Shown here one piece after another: positions 46,429 through 54,923 of a DNA stretch of 64,000 nt. The translations under genes were made by a program, and so were the position numbers. The notes under the pieces were generated by a model, which had not been told where the DNA came from, ran no database searches, and saw only the letters and a program-made list of their open reading frames with translations. Numbering within the stretch: position 1 is the stretch's first letter; every line of letters starts with the position of its first letter. The DNA comes from Marinobacter sp. ELB17. GTDB taxonomy: Bacteria > Pseudomonadota > Gammaproteobacteria > Pseudomonadales > Oleiphilaceae. The stretch covers positions 124,001 through 188,000 of the forward strand of contig NZ_AAXY01000002.1 in the NCBI RefSeq assembly GCF_000169375.1. The letters run 5' to 3'.

Positions 46429-48963
46429 ATGCCTCAGGTCATTAATACCAACATCGCATCGCTGAACGCACAGCGCAATTTGAACGCTTCCCAGAGCGAC
46501 AGCAACGTTGCCCTGGAGCGGTTGTCTTCCGGCCTGCGCATCAACTCAGCCAAGGATGACGCGGCGGGACTCGCCATCTCTACCCGCTTTCAGGCTCAGA
46601 TTACCGGCCTGAACATGGCACAGCGCAATGCCAACGATGGTATTTCCCTGGCGCAGACGGCCGAAGGTGCTCTGGACGAAGTAACCAACAACCTGCAGCG
46701 TATCCGTGAGTTGTCAGTCCAGTCATCGAACGCAACTAACAGTACGTCGGACCGTCAGGCCCTGAACCAGGAAGTGCAACAGCGAATTGCGGAGATTAAC
46801 CGCATTGCGTCACAGACCTCGTTTAACGGCCTCAAAGTACTCAATGGCACTTTTGGCGAACAAACGTTCCAGGTTGGAGCCAACGCTGGCGAGACCATTG
46901 GTGTCAGCGGACTGGATGCCCGCGGTAGCCAGATCGGGGGGGTTATTTCTCGAACAGCCAACCTGCTTACCCAACCGCTGGGCACAGGGCCAGCGGGAGA
47001 ATTGTCCCTCGACATCTCCGCCCTAGACTTCACCGCAGGTGCAGGTGTAACGGCGAACATCTCTCTCAATGGCGGCGCCGACCTCGGCTTGGGCACATCA
47101 ACCTATGCGGATGCCGATGCTTTTGCATCAGCAGTCGATGCAGCGATTACTACCGTTGGCTTTTCTGCGGCTCTTTCCGCGGACGGCAACTCCCTGGTGT
47201 TTTCCAACGCCACCGGCGATGAAGTAACAACAAACGTCGCCATTAACGACAGCACAGGCACTCAGGTGAACGTTGCCGGGCTCACCCCCAGTCTGAATGC
47301 AGCCACAGCGAACCCTTCAAACATCGAGCTGTTTACAGCTAGCAACTTGGGCAACCTTGATCTGGAGACGGGGGCAACGGTCTCCTTCAGTGTCGATGGC
47401 AACGCCTTTACCTATACATTGCCTGCAAGTGGAGCCAACGATCTTACAGCCCTGGTCAGTGGCATTAACGGGAAACTGACTACTGACGGCTATACCGACC
47501 TCAGCGTTGCTGTAAACGGCAGCGCCATTGATCTTCAAAACAGCTCGCAGGCTGACACCTTCGCTATTGCTGGCAGCGGTATTACCGATAATAATCCCAA
47601 CTCAATCACTGGCGCTAACCAAGCCATTGCACCTTCTGGTGTAAACTCCGAACTGTTCGCAGCTACCGGCCTTCAAGGTTTGGACACCCTTGACCTGTCT
47701 ACTGCCACAACGATCTCCTTCACTGTCGATGACGGCAGCGGCAGCGCCCCCCAAGCCTTTAGCTATACAACGACCGCTGGAGATAGTCTTACTACCCTAA
47801 CCTCTGGTCTTAACACGGCACTGAGTGCTCAATTTTCCGACCTCGGCGTTGTTGCAAACAGCGGTGCCATTGATCTTCAAACCGGTGCGACTTCTGGGGG
47901 CAACACCTACACGATTGCTGCCACCGACATTACTGATAGTTCTGTCAACTCAATCTCTGGCACTGACCCTACCGCTGCCGTTGCTAGCGCGCCCACGCCT
48001 GACACCGCTGCCTTGGCTGATTTCGGCAGCACCATCGATCTGGACTCGGGGGTCACAGGCTCATTTGTGGTTAACGACGGTACAACCGATACCACGGTTA
48101 GCTTCACCCTGGCGGCCGGCACCGGTAACACCCTCGCCATGCTTAATACTGCCATCAATAATGGGCTGACCACTGCAGGGCTAGATGCTAACCTGAGTAC
48201 GTCGGTTAATGGTAGCACCGCCACCCAGATCGATCTGACCAACAGTTCCACGGGCGCGGCCTATTCAATCTCTGACTTCACCGCCGCTGACGGCGGCACA
48301 GCAAACGTCTCTGTCGCTAGCACAACTCCCATCGGTGCCGCCACAGGGCCGACGCTCGCCGAAAGCTTTGAAAACGGCGACAGCGTCAAGTTTGACGTCG
48401 ACGTTAATGGCACAGCGTTTCAGATTGAAGCACGGTCACTCAATGATATCGTCGCGAAAATCAACTCATTGACTGTAGAGACCGGCATTCGCGCCAACCT
48501 GAACGCTGCCAATGAAAGTATTATTTTTTCCTCTCAGTTTGGTGAAAGCTACGATATCTCGATTACAAGCCCCAGCCTTCTCGATGTGGATGGCATAACA
48601 CCCCGCATAAACGAGGTCCTGAATGCGACGGTCGCAAACAACACCGTCTCCGTGAACGATCTCGCAGTCGACACCCGTCTCGGCGCCGAAGAGACCCTGG
48701 TTGCGATCGATTACGCCTTCGACAAGATCAACGGCTTCCGGGCGGAACTGGGCGCGCTGCAGAACCGCTTCGAGTCCACCATTGCCAACCTGAGCACCAC
48801 CACCGAGAACCTTTCAGCCGCTAACAGCCGGATCCGCGACGCGGATTTTGCAGCAGAAACAGCGGAACTGGCCCGTACCCAGGTACTTCAGTCAGCAGGC
48901 CTGTCGGTTCTGGCCCAGGCTAATGCGCGGCCGCAGCAGGTATTGCAGCTGCTGCAGGGTTAA
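46429..48963 (+). CDS. Second flagellin, very large, with three internal repeats
   Basis: This 844-residue flagellin has normal conserved ends ([40 protein letters not shown] to [18 protein letters not shown]), nearly identical to those of the divergent fliC. The central about 600 residues hold three diverged units of about 108-120 residues, beginning near [29 protein letters not shown] and [14 protein letters not shown], each with FSVDG/FTVDDG/FVVNDG. The ATG follows AGGGAG. No second fliS, fliD or flaG is next to it, so it must share those of the other cluster. Confidence 0.93.
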   Translation: MPQVINTNIASLNAQRNLNASQSDSNVALERLSSGLRINSAKDDAAGLAISTRFQAQITGLNMAQRNANDGISLAQTAEGALDEVTNNLQRIRELSVQSSNATNSTSDRQALNQEVQQRIAEINRIASQTSFNGLKVLNGTFGEQTFQVGANAGETIGVSGLDARGSQIGGVISRTANLLTQPLGTGPAGELSLDISALDFTAGAGVTANISLNGGADLGLGTSTYADADAFASAVDAAITTVGFSAALSADGNSLVFSNATGDEVTTNVAINDSTGTQVNVAGLTPSLNAATANPSNIELFTASNLGNLDLETGATVSFSVDGNAFTYTLPASGANDLTALVSGINGKLTTDGYTDLSVAVNGSAIDLQNSSQADTFAIAGSGITDNNPNSITGANQAIAPSGVNSELFAATGLQGLDTLDLSTATTISFTVDDGSGSAPQAFSYTTTAGDSLTTLTSGLNTALSAQFSDLGVVANSGAIDLQTGATSGGNTYTIAATDITDSSVNSISGTDPTAAVASAPTPDTAALADFGSTIDLDSGVTGSFVVNDGTTDTTVSFTLAAGTGNTLAMLNTAINNGLTTAGLDANLSTSVNGSTATQIDLTNSSTGAAYSISDFTAADGGTANVSVASTTPIGAATGPTLAESFENGDSVKFDVDVNGTAFQIEARSLNDIVAKINSLTVETGIRANLNAANESIIFSSQFGESYDISITSPSLLDVDGITPRINEVLNATVANNTVSVNDLAVDTRLGAEETLVAIDYAFDKINGFRAELGALQNRFESTIANLSTTTENLSAANSRIRDADFAAETAELARTQVLQSAGLSVLAQANARPQQVLQLLQG

Positions 48964-48991
48964 ACGCCCAAAGCAGACGAAAGGGCAAAGC

Positions 48992-49107
48992 CGGGACAGA
49001 TTTGAAATCTGTCCCGAGGGATAAGAGCAGGGACAGATTTGAAATCTGTCCCGAAGGGTACGCAGAGTTGGGCGATCAGAGCGGGGACAGATTTCAAATC
49101 TGTCCCC
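48992..49107. repeat. Three palindromic repeat copies after the second flagellin
   Basis: Copies at 48992-49016 and 49030-49052 (GGGACAGATTT/AAATCTGTCCC) and at 49083-49107 (GGGGACAGATTT/AAATCTGTCCCC). Between the second and third lies a linker, GCAGAGTTGGGCGATCAGAG, that recurs near 50784. After the third comes CTTGTTTCAGCGCTTAGTAA then CCTGAC, similar to the sequence after the copy at 52810. Confidence 0.92.
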
Positions 49108-49159
49108 CTTGTTTCAGCGCTTAGTAACCTGACTCTCCATGTAGTGCCTCTGAAAGAAC

Positions 49160-49501
49160 TCATACGTCATCAAGAATCGCAGTCGTCTGCTTGATCAGGT
49201 TTTCAAGATTGCTCTCAATTACACCCCATACAATCAGCGGGTCGATAGTCGCATAGCCGTGAATCAACACATTACGGAATGCGATCATCTTCTTGTAATC
49301 GGCAATACTCTCAGCCACACCCGGATCCGCTTTATGCAATGTCCCCATTGCCTCACCAATGACTTCGAACTGTCGTTCTACGGCTGATTGCAAGAGTTCG
49401 CTGGCAAGATATTCAGCTTCTGACTTGTCGGCAATGAATCGTTGGATCTTTTCTGCAGCAGCTTTCATATCGTAAACATACTTCAAAGCTTTACGCTGCA
49501 T
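49160..49501 (-). CDS. HepT-like HEPN toxin
   Basis: This 113-residue HEPN-domain protein carries the RNase motif R-x4-H-x-Y as RNVLIHGY. In MntA/HepT modules the antitoxin AMPylates a tyrosine of this motif to silence the RNase. It overlaps the upstream nucleotidyltransferase gene by 11 bp. The motif is complete, so the toxin should be functional. Confidence 0.9.
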   Translation of the reverse strand: MQRKALKYVYDMKAAAEKIQRFIADKSEAEYLASELLQSAVERQFEVIGEAMGTLHKADPGVAESIADYKKMIAFRNVLIHGYATIDPLIVWGVIESNLENLIKQTTAILDDV

Positions 49502-49814
49502 AGAGTGGCTGCCTTTCTTCCATTACCGCGCTGCGGAAATACGGATTGGTTAATGAAGACGCAGTAACCAAATCTACTGGCAGAGAAAACATGGATTCCA
49601 AATCTTCTTTGAGACCGAAAAAAGCAGAGGCTCTTCTTGTTGCTGTAAGTGATGATTCAAACTCTACGAGAAAATCCAAATCGCTGTGAGCAGTGAATTT
49701 CCCAGTAGCTGCTGACCCGAATATGGCCAAATCACTGACGCTGTGCTTTTCGCAAAGCAGGCGAATTTCATCTTGCTTGCTACGCAGCACCTGCAGCATA
49801 TCTAAGTCAGGCAT
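49491..49814 (-). CDS. MntA-like minimal nucleotidyltransferase antitoxin
   Basis: This 107-residue nucleotidyltransferase-fold protein has the motif GSAATGKFTAHSDLDFLVEF, with both metal-binding Asp residues. It precedes and overlaps hepT, the canonical order. MntA enzymes transfer AMP groups to HepT. The module stands between the flagellin cluster and further TA systems. Confidence 0.9.
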   Translation of the reverse strand: MPDLDMLQVLRSKQDEIRLLCEKHSVSDLAIFGSAATGKFTAHSDLDFLVEFESSLTATRRASAFFGLKEDLESMFSLPVDLVTASSLTNPYFRSAVMEERQPLYAA

Positions 49815-49984
49815 GGTGTTCTCGCTTTACCGATTCAATAGCTGAAGTTTACCCCAATCTGACACACAATAGATAAATTCGGAATCACGCCCGCACCCCG
49901 CTCAAATCACACCGATTAGTGCAGGCTTGGCGAGCAGGCAAGCAAATGGCATTATATGCCAGTGGACACACTGGAGACTTGCGC

Positions 49985-50266
49985 ATGGCAACAAGGAATA
50001 TTGTTCTAACCAATCACCAAGAGCAGCTGCTTGGCACTCTTATCAAGGTCGGTCGCTATCAGAATGCCAGTGAGGTTCTTCGGGAAGGGCTTCGCTTGGT
50101 TGAAGAAAAGGAACTGCAATATCAGCAAAAGCTTCTAGCTTTACGGGATGCCGTGGCTGAAGGTCTTCAAGATATCGAAGCAGGCCGCACGGTCAGCCTC
50201 GGCGTTGGCGAGGAGATTACCGATTACCTCTATCGTCGGGCCGCTGAACTCACTAAAAAGGACTGA
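49985..50266 (+). CDS. ParD-type antitoxin
   Basis: This 93-residue protein has a ribbon-helix-helix N-terminus (IVLTNHQEQLLGTLIKVGRYQ, NASEVLREGLRLVEEKE) typical of ParD. The ATG giving MATRNIVL is preferred over a longer in-frame start. The toxin gene follows after 5 bp. The N-terminal domain should bind the promoter and the tail the toxin. Confidence 0.88.
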   Translation: MATRNIVLTNHQEQLLGTLIKVGRYQNASEVLREGLRLVEEKELQYQQKLLALRDAVAEGLQDIEAGRTVSLGVGEEITDYLYRRAAELTKKD

Positions 50267-50271
50267 CTTTT

Positions 50272-50610
50272 ATGCATCCACTATGGAAGGTGGAATTTTC
50301 GCAAAAAGCATCTTCTGATTTCGACGATATTATTCTTCATACCGCTGAAAACTTTGGCCAGCATCAGGCCGAGCGTTACAGCCGATTAATCGCGAATTGC
50401 ATCAAGGAATTATCTGAGTATGGCCCACTTCATCCTCTGGCAAGGAATCGTCCTGAATTAATCGCTTGCGCTCAAAGCATGCGTATTCAAAGACAGGGAC
50501 AGAGGGCTAAGCATATTGTTTTCTTCACAGCAGTTACCGCCCCCACAACTCAAAAAATCTTGATTCTGCGGTTACTTCACGAATCCATGGATTTTGGTGA
50601 GCATCTATAA
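50272..50610 (+). CDS. ParE/RelE-type toxin
   Basis: This 112-residue toxin has the RelE/ParE fold pattern (VEFSQKASSDFDDIILHTAENFG; KHIVFFTAV; ILILRLLHESMDF). ParE proteins poison gyrase, RelE proteins cleave mRNA; the pairing with a ParD-type antitoxin favours ParE. The C-terminal LHESMD resembles ParE. A repeat hairpin with a T-run follows at 50806. Confidence 0.87.
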   Translation: MHPLWKVEFSQKASSDFDDIILHTAENFGQHQAERYSRLIANCIKELSEYGPLHPLARNRPELIACAQSMRIQRQGQRAKHIVFFTAVTAPTTQKILILRLLHESMDFGEHL

Positions 50611-50666
50611 CCCCACAAAGTCATTGATCATGGACAGGCACACCAGAAAAGCCGAGACGGAAAAGC

Positions 50667-50837
50667 CGGGACAGATTTGAAATCTGTCCCGTAAGCGAAA
50701 CGCGGAGTTCGGCGATCATAGCGGACAGACAAGAGTCAGAGCGGACAGACCGGGGACGGATTTGAAATCCGTCCCGGGGGATATGCAGAGTTGGGCAATC
50801 AGAGCGGGGACGGATTTCAAATCCGTCCCCTTTTTTT
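50667..50837. repeat. Three palindromic repeat copies; the last may terminate transcription
   Basis: Copies at 50667-50691, 50753-50775 and 50806-50830. The first uses CAG/CTG and the other two CGG/CCG in the arms. The linker GCAGAGTTGGGCAATCAGAG before the last copy repeats the one at about 49061. The last copy is followed by seven T residues and so has the form of an intrinsic terminator for the parDE pair on the plus strand. Confidence 0.9.
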
Positions 50838-52245
50838 ATGCCCGCGCAAACAGCATTTCAAACAACGCCGTTCGTCGCATCGTTTGTTTATCTGCTTCCT
50901 GGAACTCGGCCTGCTCCGGGTTTCGCTCTATAAGGCCGAGTATTCGGTAAAGGGTCAGCATTCTGGCGTCTAGCGCCCAGTTGGCCTGCTTTTCCTCGCT
51001 TATGTAAGCGAGAGGCTGGGCACCTTGGGGCAACTGCGGAAAGGCTCGAAGCATGTCAGTCAGGTATTCTTGCACCGGCTGCCACTGGCTACCTTTTTCT
51101 GACAGCAACCAGAAACAGAACGGGGCCACGTATTGAACTCCTTCCATGCCTTCACGGTTATCTATCCAGGCCCAATTCAACTGTGACAGCGCTGTGGAGA
51201 AGATGTCCCGATAAAGTGTCAGCCAGCCTTTTTTCGCCAAGCGGGTTTGCGCTGTTTTTTTCAGCAGCAGGTGGCCTTTTTGGGTTTTGGTAAAACCGGC
51301 AAGTTCCAGCAACACGCGGGTAAGGTGGACGGCCAGAACGTGTTCCTCTGAACGTGCTTTACGAAACCTGGCCATGGGAAAAACAATCTCTTCGCCGCCG
51401 GCCTGAATCATGGCTTGAACTTGCTTCAAAGGCAGGTTGCCTTTGCTGGTCAGGCGAATGCCTTTTCCTTCCATCGCGGCCACCAGAACCTTGGCCATGC
51501 GGATTATCGGGGCGGTATCGAGCACCTGGTTCACGGCTTCTGCATTGAAAAGAGGTTTGAATACTGAGGGGCAGTTAAAAGGGCTCTGCAATAATTCATG
51601 CATCTGGTTAGGGCTAAGGCCGCAGAAATCGATGGCGGCCATCGGCAGTTCGTCATTCGCGTATTCGGCAAACAGGGCATGGCGTTCAAGCAGGTCTTCG
51701 TTGATCTGATCCAGATTCACATACTCGGGGTCAAACCACTCGCCGCCACGCCATTCCCGCGCCGTATCATGCTCTGGGTGGGCAGCATCTTCCATGGCTT
51801 CGAGAAAATTATAGAAGCCAGGCAGCCCGCCTACATCCTCTGGTGGGCATTGCTCCACGGCTTTTATACAGCGGGGCAGCGGCTGTTCTTGGTTGCCCGG
51901 CAGGATTTTTTCCAGCTTTACTTCATGCTCCCAACTGTCGCCAAAGTCATACTCGTACTTCAGCACCTGCCCTTCTTTGATTAGCAGGCTCGATACCGCT
52001 ACAGCGGATTCGTCCTCAACGTTCAGCATGCTGTCTTCGTCTTCGGCCAGGTCGCCTAACAGCCTGCCATCTTGGGCCTGGAATAAATGCAGGTGCGAAA
52101 CCTGCCAGCCCATGGCCATCTGGATGATGCGGTGGAGGTCTTGAAAGGTTGTGTCTGGTTCGATCAGTAATCGGCGCCAGATGGGAGGCTTTGCGCCGAT
52201 GAGTGATACTTTGATTTGGTAGGGATTGTTACTTGTTTTCGTCAT
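50836..52245 (-). CDS. Plasmid pRiA4b ORF-3 family protein
   Basis: This 469-residue protein has the pRiA4b ORF-3 domain in its N-terminal 190 residues (IKVSLIGAKPPIWRRLLI, WQVSHLHLFQ, YEYDFGDSWEHEV). The C-terminal half is helical and unrecognised. The family is common on plasmids and mobile regions but its function is unknown. It has no partner gene and lies among toxin-antitoxin modules. Confidence 0.82.
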   Translation of the reverse strand: MTKTSNNPYQIKVSLIGAKPPIWRRLLIEPDTTFQDLHRIIQMAMGWQVSHLHLFQAQDGRLLGDLAEDEDSMLNVEDESAVAVSSLLIKEGQVLKYEYDFGDSWEHEVKLEKILPGNQEQPLPRCIKAVEQCPPEDVGGLPGFYNFLEAMEDAAHPEHDTAREWRGGEWFDPEYVNLDQINEDLLERHALFAEYANDELPMAAIDFCGLSPNQMHELLQSPFNCPSVFKPLFNAEAVNQVLDTAPIIRMAKVLVAAMEGKGIRLTSKGNLPLKQVQAMIQAGGEEIVFPMARFRKARSEEHVLAVHLTRVLLELAGFTKTQKGHLLLKKTAQTRLAKKGWLTLYRDIFSTALSQLNWAWIDNREGMEGVQYVAPFCFWLLSEKGSQWQPVQEYLTDMLRAFPQLPQGAQPLAYISEEKQANWALDARMLTLYRILGLIERNPEQAEFQEADKQTMRRTALFEMLFARA

Positions 52246-52274
52246 GAAACCTCCACAGTGATGGAAAGAAAGCC

Positions 52275-52297
52275 GGGACAGATTTGCAATCTGTCCC
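52275..52297. repeat. Palindromic repeat between the pRiA4b-like gene and the broken ParE
   Basis: Arms GGGACAGATT/AATCTGTCCC around TGC. The upstream bases GAAAGCC and the right flank (CTGCCTCAGCGCGG) resemble those of other copies in the island. Confidence 0.9.
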
Positions 52298-52326
52298 CCT
52301 GCCTCAGCGCGGTATAACTGTAGTGA

Positions 52327-52455
52327 TCAACTAAATTCGGCCAGGGCCTCAAATTCCGCTATAAAAGCACCACCCAATCCTGGAACCTTCGATTCGTAAT
52401 AACCGACTGATTCCAAAAACTCGGCTTCCGCTGCCGGGTGAAAAAAATAGTTCAT
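52327..52455 (-). pseudogene. Truncated ParE/RelE toxin
   Basis: The frame encodes only 42 residues (MNYFFHPAAEAEFLESVGYY, then GLGGAFIAEFEALAEF) and stops, where the family usually continues to about 95 residues. The start overlaps the antitoxin stop in ATGA, so it is the toxin of that pair. The missing C-terminal strands carry most of the active site. A palindromic repeat lies 30 bp beyond the stop, near the likely breakpoint. Confidence 0.75.
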
Positions 52456-52676
52456 TTGATCAGTGCCCGAGCCTTTGTCATAACATCGGCACCGGGTACC
52501 GCTTGAACCGACCCATTATCGAGCTCTTCCGCTCTCCTGCGAGCCTCAAGCAACCAGTCAGATTTAAGCTCTTCCTCCGACGGAGATTCCAGACTCAAGA
52601 CCAATCGCTGGATCAGCTGAGCTCGTTCCTCTTTCGGCAGGTGGAGTGCCTCATCTTCAATTCTTTGGAGATTCAT
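52452..52676 (-). CDS. Addiction-module antitoxin (unstable antitoxin family)
   Basis: This 74-residue protein fits the short addiction-module family that pairs with ParE-like toxins (ALHLPKEERAQLIQRLVLSL, WLLEARRRAEELDNGSVQAV). It overlaps a toxin frame that has been cut to 42 residues, so it is now an antitoxin without a working partner. It may still protect against toxins of related modules. Confidence 0.83.
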   Translation of the reverse strand: MNLQRIEDEALHLPKEERAQLIQRLVLSLESPSEEELKSDWLLEARRRAEELDNGSVQAVPGADVMTKARALIK

Positions 52677-52809
52677 GGGTGAGACCTCTCGTTCATGTAC
52701 CCGTCAATTTTGACACGGATGGGTAACGGCTACCATGCCTCGGTTTTTACCGGAACAAGATATTCAGGAGCACTGGCTGGTGAAAACGGGGATATAACGG
52801 GGACATAAC

Positions 52810-52834
52810 GGGGACAGATTTGAAATCTGTCCCC
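52810..52834. repeat. Palindromic repeat next to the HigBA module
   Basis: Arms GGGGACAGATTT/AAATCTGTCCCC. It is preceded by three short direct repeats of AACGGGGAYAT and followed by TTTGTATCAGCCTCATGTAA then CCTGAC, like the right flank at 49108. Confidence 0.92.
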
Positions 52835-52862
52835 TTTGTATCAGCCTCATGTAACCTGACGA

Positions 52863-53153
52863 TCACGCAGACAAGAGCTTGTCCAAAACAGCTTGCAGCT
52901 TCACTTGATAGCCGCAGGCGTTGGCATACTTTTCCAGTGTCGCCCAACTAGGGTTTCCTTTACCGCGTTCGAGCCTTGAAATGTTGCCTTTTGCAGTCCC
53001 AATTCGCTTGGCCAACTGTTCTTGAGTTAAGCCGGCGCTGGTTCGCATGGTGATTAATTGATTCATAAGATCAAACTCACCCGCCAGCTTTTCATATTCA
53101 GTGCGAACCAATTCGTTCTGGAGCGCTTTCTGTTTCAGTGCTTTTAAGCTCAT
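52863..53153 (-). CDS. XRE-family antitoxin (HigA-like)
   Basis: This 96-residue protein has a C-terminal helix-turn-helix (LTQEQLAKRIGTAKGNISRL) and a helical N-terminus. It follows the Gp49/HigB-type toxin with a 4-bp overlap, the inverted gene order (toxin first) of HigBA modules. Confidence 0.88.
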   Translation of the reverse strand: MSLKALKQKALQNELVRTEYEKLAGEFDLMNQLITMRTSAGLTQEQLAKRIGTAKGNISRLERGKGNPSWATLEKYANACGYQVKLQAVLDKLLSA

Positions 53154-53473
53154 GATTGTTTAACCTCCCGCAATCTATCCAGTGCTAGCTTCAACTCTTT
53201 TTTCGGGATTTTCTGATCCTTCTTCACAAAGGCATGCAAAACGGTTACTGCCTCATTGTCCATATGACAGAAAATCCCTCGGCCAATACCCTCCTTGGCC
53301 TTGGCGCGTATCTCGAAGAGCCCAGCTCCTATTGATTTGGTGTGCGGTTCCCCAAGATTGGCACCGTGCATTTCAATCATTTCCAGGAGCCTGATCATCC
53401 GCGCCTGTATCTTCGGTGGCATTGCAAGAATGCCGCCCTGCACTCCCGCGTAGAATTGAATTTCCCAAGTCAT
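53150..53473 (-). CDS. HigB/Gp49-type RelE-family toxin
   Basis: This 107-residue protein resembles the phage-derived Gp49-like (DUF891) toxins: IQFYAGVQGGILAMPPKIQA, GLFEIRAKAKEGIGRGIFC and VLHAFVKKDQKIPKKELKLA. They cleave mRNA at the ribosome. The ATG giving MTWEIQFY is chosen over a start seven codons earlier because it matches the family N-terminus. The antitoxin gene overlaps its end. Confidence 0.88.
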   Translation of the reverse strand: MTWEIQFYAGVQGGILAMPPKIQARMIRLLEMIEMHGANLGEPHTKSIGAGLFEIRAKAKEGIGRGIFCHMDNEAVTVLHAFVKKDQKIPKKELKLALDRLREVKQS

Positions 53474-53663
53474 ACTATTGCCCTTCCTTAGCAAAGGTTA
53501 TCATAATTGATAACTAAAGCCCTTTCAAGCAGAGGGGAGCAGTGGCTGATGGTCCGAAAATGCTACCCGCTTTGGTCCATCACCACAGAGTTCGAATCGC
53601 TTCAGGGAAAACGTTGGTTGTGTGATAACTTAATTCAAAATAGATGGAAAAGGCCCTTCTAAA

Positions 53664-53897
53664 ATGCAACTCGAAAAGCTTATTCACGTGGTCAGCCGCT
53701 TGTCGCCGGCTAGACAACAAGAAGTGATGGATTTTGCCGCTTTCTTAGAACATCGCTATGGTGAAAAAAAGCAAACGGCGTTGGCTGGCTGGACAGACCA
53801 TGAGTTCCAGTCGATGAGCGTTGAGCAGGCTATGCGTGGCATCGAAGACGAGCCCGAGCTCTATTCAGAAACAGATGTCCAGGAGCACTGGCGGTGA
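53664..53897 (+). CDS. DUF2281-type antitoxin
   Basis: This 77-residue protein has the DUF2281 pattern (LSPARQQEVMDFAAFLEHRY) and an acidic tail ending in QEHWR. It precedes a MazF/PemK-type toxin with a 4-bp GTGA overlap, so it should be its antitoxin. This pairing is less usual than MazE/MazF. Confidence 0.8.
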   Translation: MQLEKLIHVVSRLSPARQQEVMDFAAFLEHRYGEKKQTALAGWTDHEFQSMSVEQAMRGIEDEPELYSETDVQEHWR

Positions 53898-54226
53898 AGA
53901 ATGCAGGCGATGTCGTTTTAATGCCGTTCCCTTTCACGAATCTGGAAAGCAGTAAAAAGCGACCTGTTTTGCTCTTGCGAAAATTGGATAATAGCCATGA
54001 TGACTGGCTCGTCTGCATGATTTCTTCGCAGTTACGTCAACTCGATCCAGATTTGGATTGGGTGTTGTCAGACTCCGATCCAGAGTTCAATAACTCAGGC
54101 TTAAAGACGTCCAGCGTATTTCGCCTATCAAGAATTGCGGTTCTGGATGGTTCCCTGCTTATCGGCAAGCTTGGCGAAATACCTGAAAATCAGCTTAGCA
54201 GTCTGCGACATCGTATTGCAGACTGA
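53894..54226 (+). CDS. MazF/PemK-type endoribonuclease toxin
   Basis: This 110-residue toxin has the PemK/MazF barrel start GDVVLMPFPFTNLESSKKRPVLLL and VCMISSQLRQLD. Family members cleave mRNA at short motifs. The GTG start lies inside the antitoxin stop. It is followed by two repeat units. Confidence 0.87.
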   Translation: MKNAGDVVLMPFPFTNLESSKKRPVLLLRKLDNSHDDWLVCMISSQLRQLDPDLDWVLSDSDPEFNNSGLKTSSVFRLSRIAVLDGSLLIGKLGEIPENQLSSLRHRIAD

Positions 54227-54256
54227 ATCACTGGGGCTTGAATAAACTGGCAAGCC

Positions 54257-54371
54257 GGGGAGTTTGGGCGGACTCGGGACGGATTGGGGACAGATTTCAA
54301 ATCTGTCCCCTCGAGCGGAGTTTGGGCGGACTCGGGACGGACTGGGGACAGATTTCAAATCTGTCCCCTCG
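54257..54371. repeat. Tandem 58-bp unit, each with one palindromic repeat
   Basis: The unit GGAGTTTGGGCGGACTCGGG, then ACGGAYT and a palindrome with arms GGGGACAGATTT/AAATCTGTCCCC (54286-54310 and 54344-54368) occurs twice in direct tandem with almost no change. It shows that the hairpin can spread together with its flank by duplication. Confidence 0.92.
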
Positions 54372-54412
54372 GAGCAGAAAGCGGGGACAGGCACACCGGC
54401 TCCCACGCTAAA

Positions 54413-54667
54413 TCAGTAATGATACCGGAGCTGAATGATAAGCAGAGCGTCATCCGTGACTTTGTAGACCATGCGATCTTCTTCATTGATTCGACGCGAC
54501 CAGTAGCCAGCCAAACTATGCTTTAGGGGTTCTGGTTTACCAATGCCTTCGAACGGTTCGCGTTTGGTTTCTTTAATCAACTTGTTGATTCGGGTGAGAA
54601 CCTTTTTGTCGGTTTTTTGCCAATACAGATAATCTTCCCAGGCGTTCTCGGAGAAGATGAGTTTCAT
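54413..54667 (-). CDS. yoeB: YoeB toxin
   Basis: This 84-residue ribosome-dependent mRNA interferase matches YoeB throughout (FSENAWEDYLYWQKTDKKVL, GIGKPEPLKH, YWSRRINEEDRMVYKV, QLRYHY), including the conserved Glu/Arg/His catalytic set and the C-terminal Tyr. It overlaps the upstream yefM gene by 4 bp. Confidence 0.94.
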   Translation of the reverse strand: MKLIFSENAWEDYLYWQKTDKKVLTRINKLIKETKREPFEGIGKPEPLKHSLAGYWSRRINEEDRMVYKVTDDALLIIQLRYHY

Positions 54668-54915
54668 TCAAGAAGTTCCTTTTCCTGCCCGCCGCCTTGC
54701 TCCAATTCGGCAACGGATTCCAATAAGCGGCGGGCATTCTTTGGCGAACGCAGAAGGTAGGCGGTCTCTTGCAGCGCTTCGTAGTCTTCAAGAGAAATCA
54801 TTACCACGGATTGCGATTTGCTCCGGGTGATAATGATTGGCGAGCGGTCTTCACAGACCTGATCCATCGTTTTCGCTAAATTGGTTCTGGCCGCTGTGTA
54901 GCTGATTGCATCCAT
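54664..54915 (-). CDS. yefM: YefM antitoxin
   Basis: This 83-residue Phd/YefM-family antitoxin (MDAISYTAARTNLAKTMDQV, SVVMISLEDYEAL) binds YoeB and its own promoter. The ATG at 54915 is supported by the family N-terminus and by two TGTACA operator cores just upstream. Longer in-frame sequence would run through the operator. Confidence 0.94.
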   Translation of the reverse strand: MDAISYTAARTNLAKTMDQVCEDRSPIIITRSKSQSVVMISLEDYEALQETAYLLRSPKNARRLLESVAELEQGGGQEKELLE

Positions 54916-54923
54916 AATATTGC

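Noticed and set aside
48992..50830. Possible CRISPR array
   Set aside because: Repeats are palindromes at irregular distances in gaps between genes, with partly shared linkers and no cas genes.
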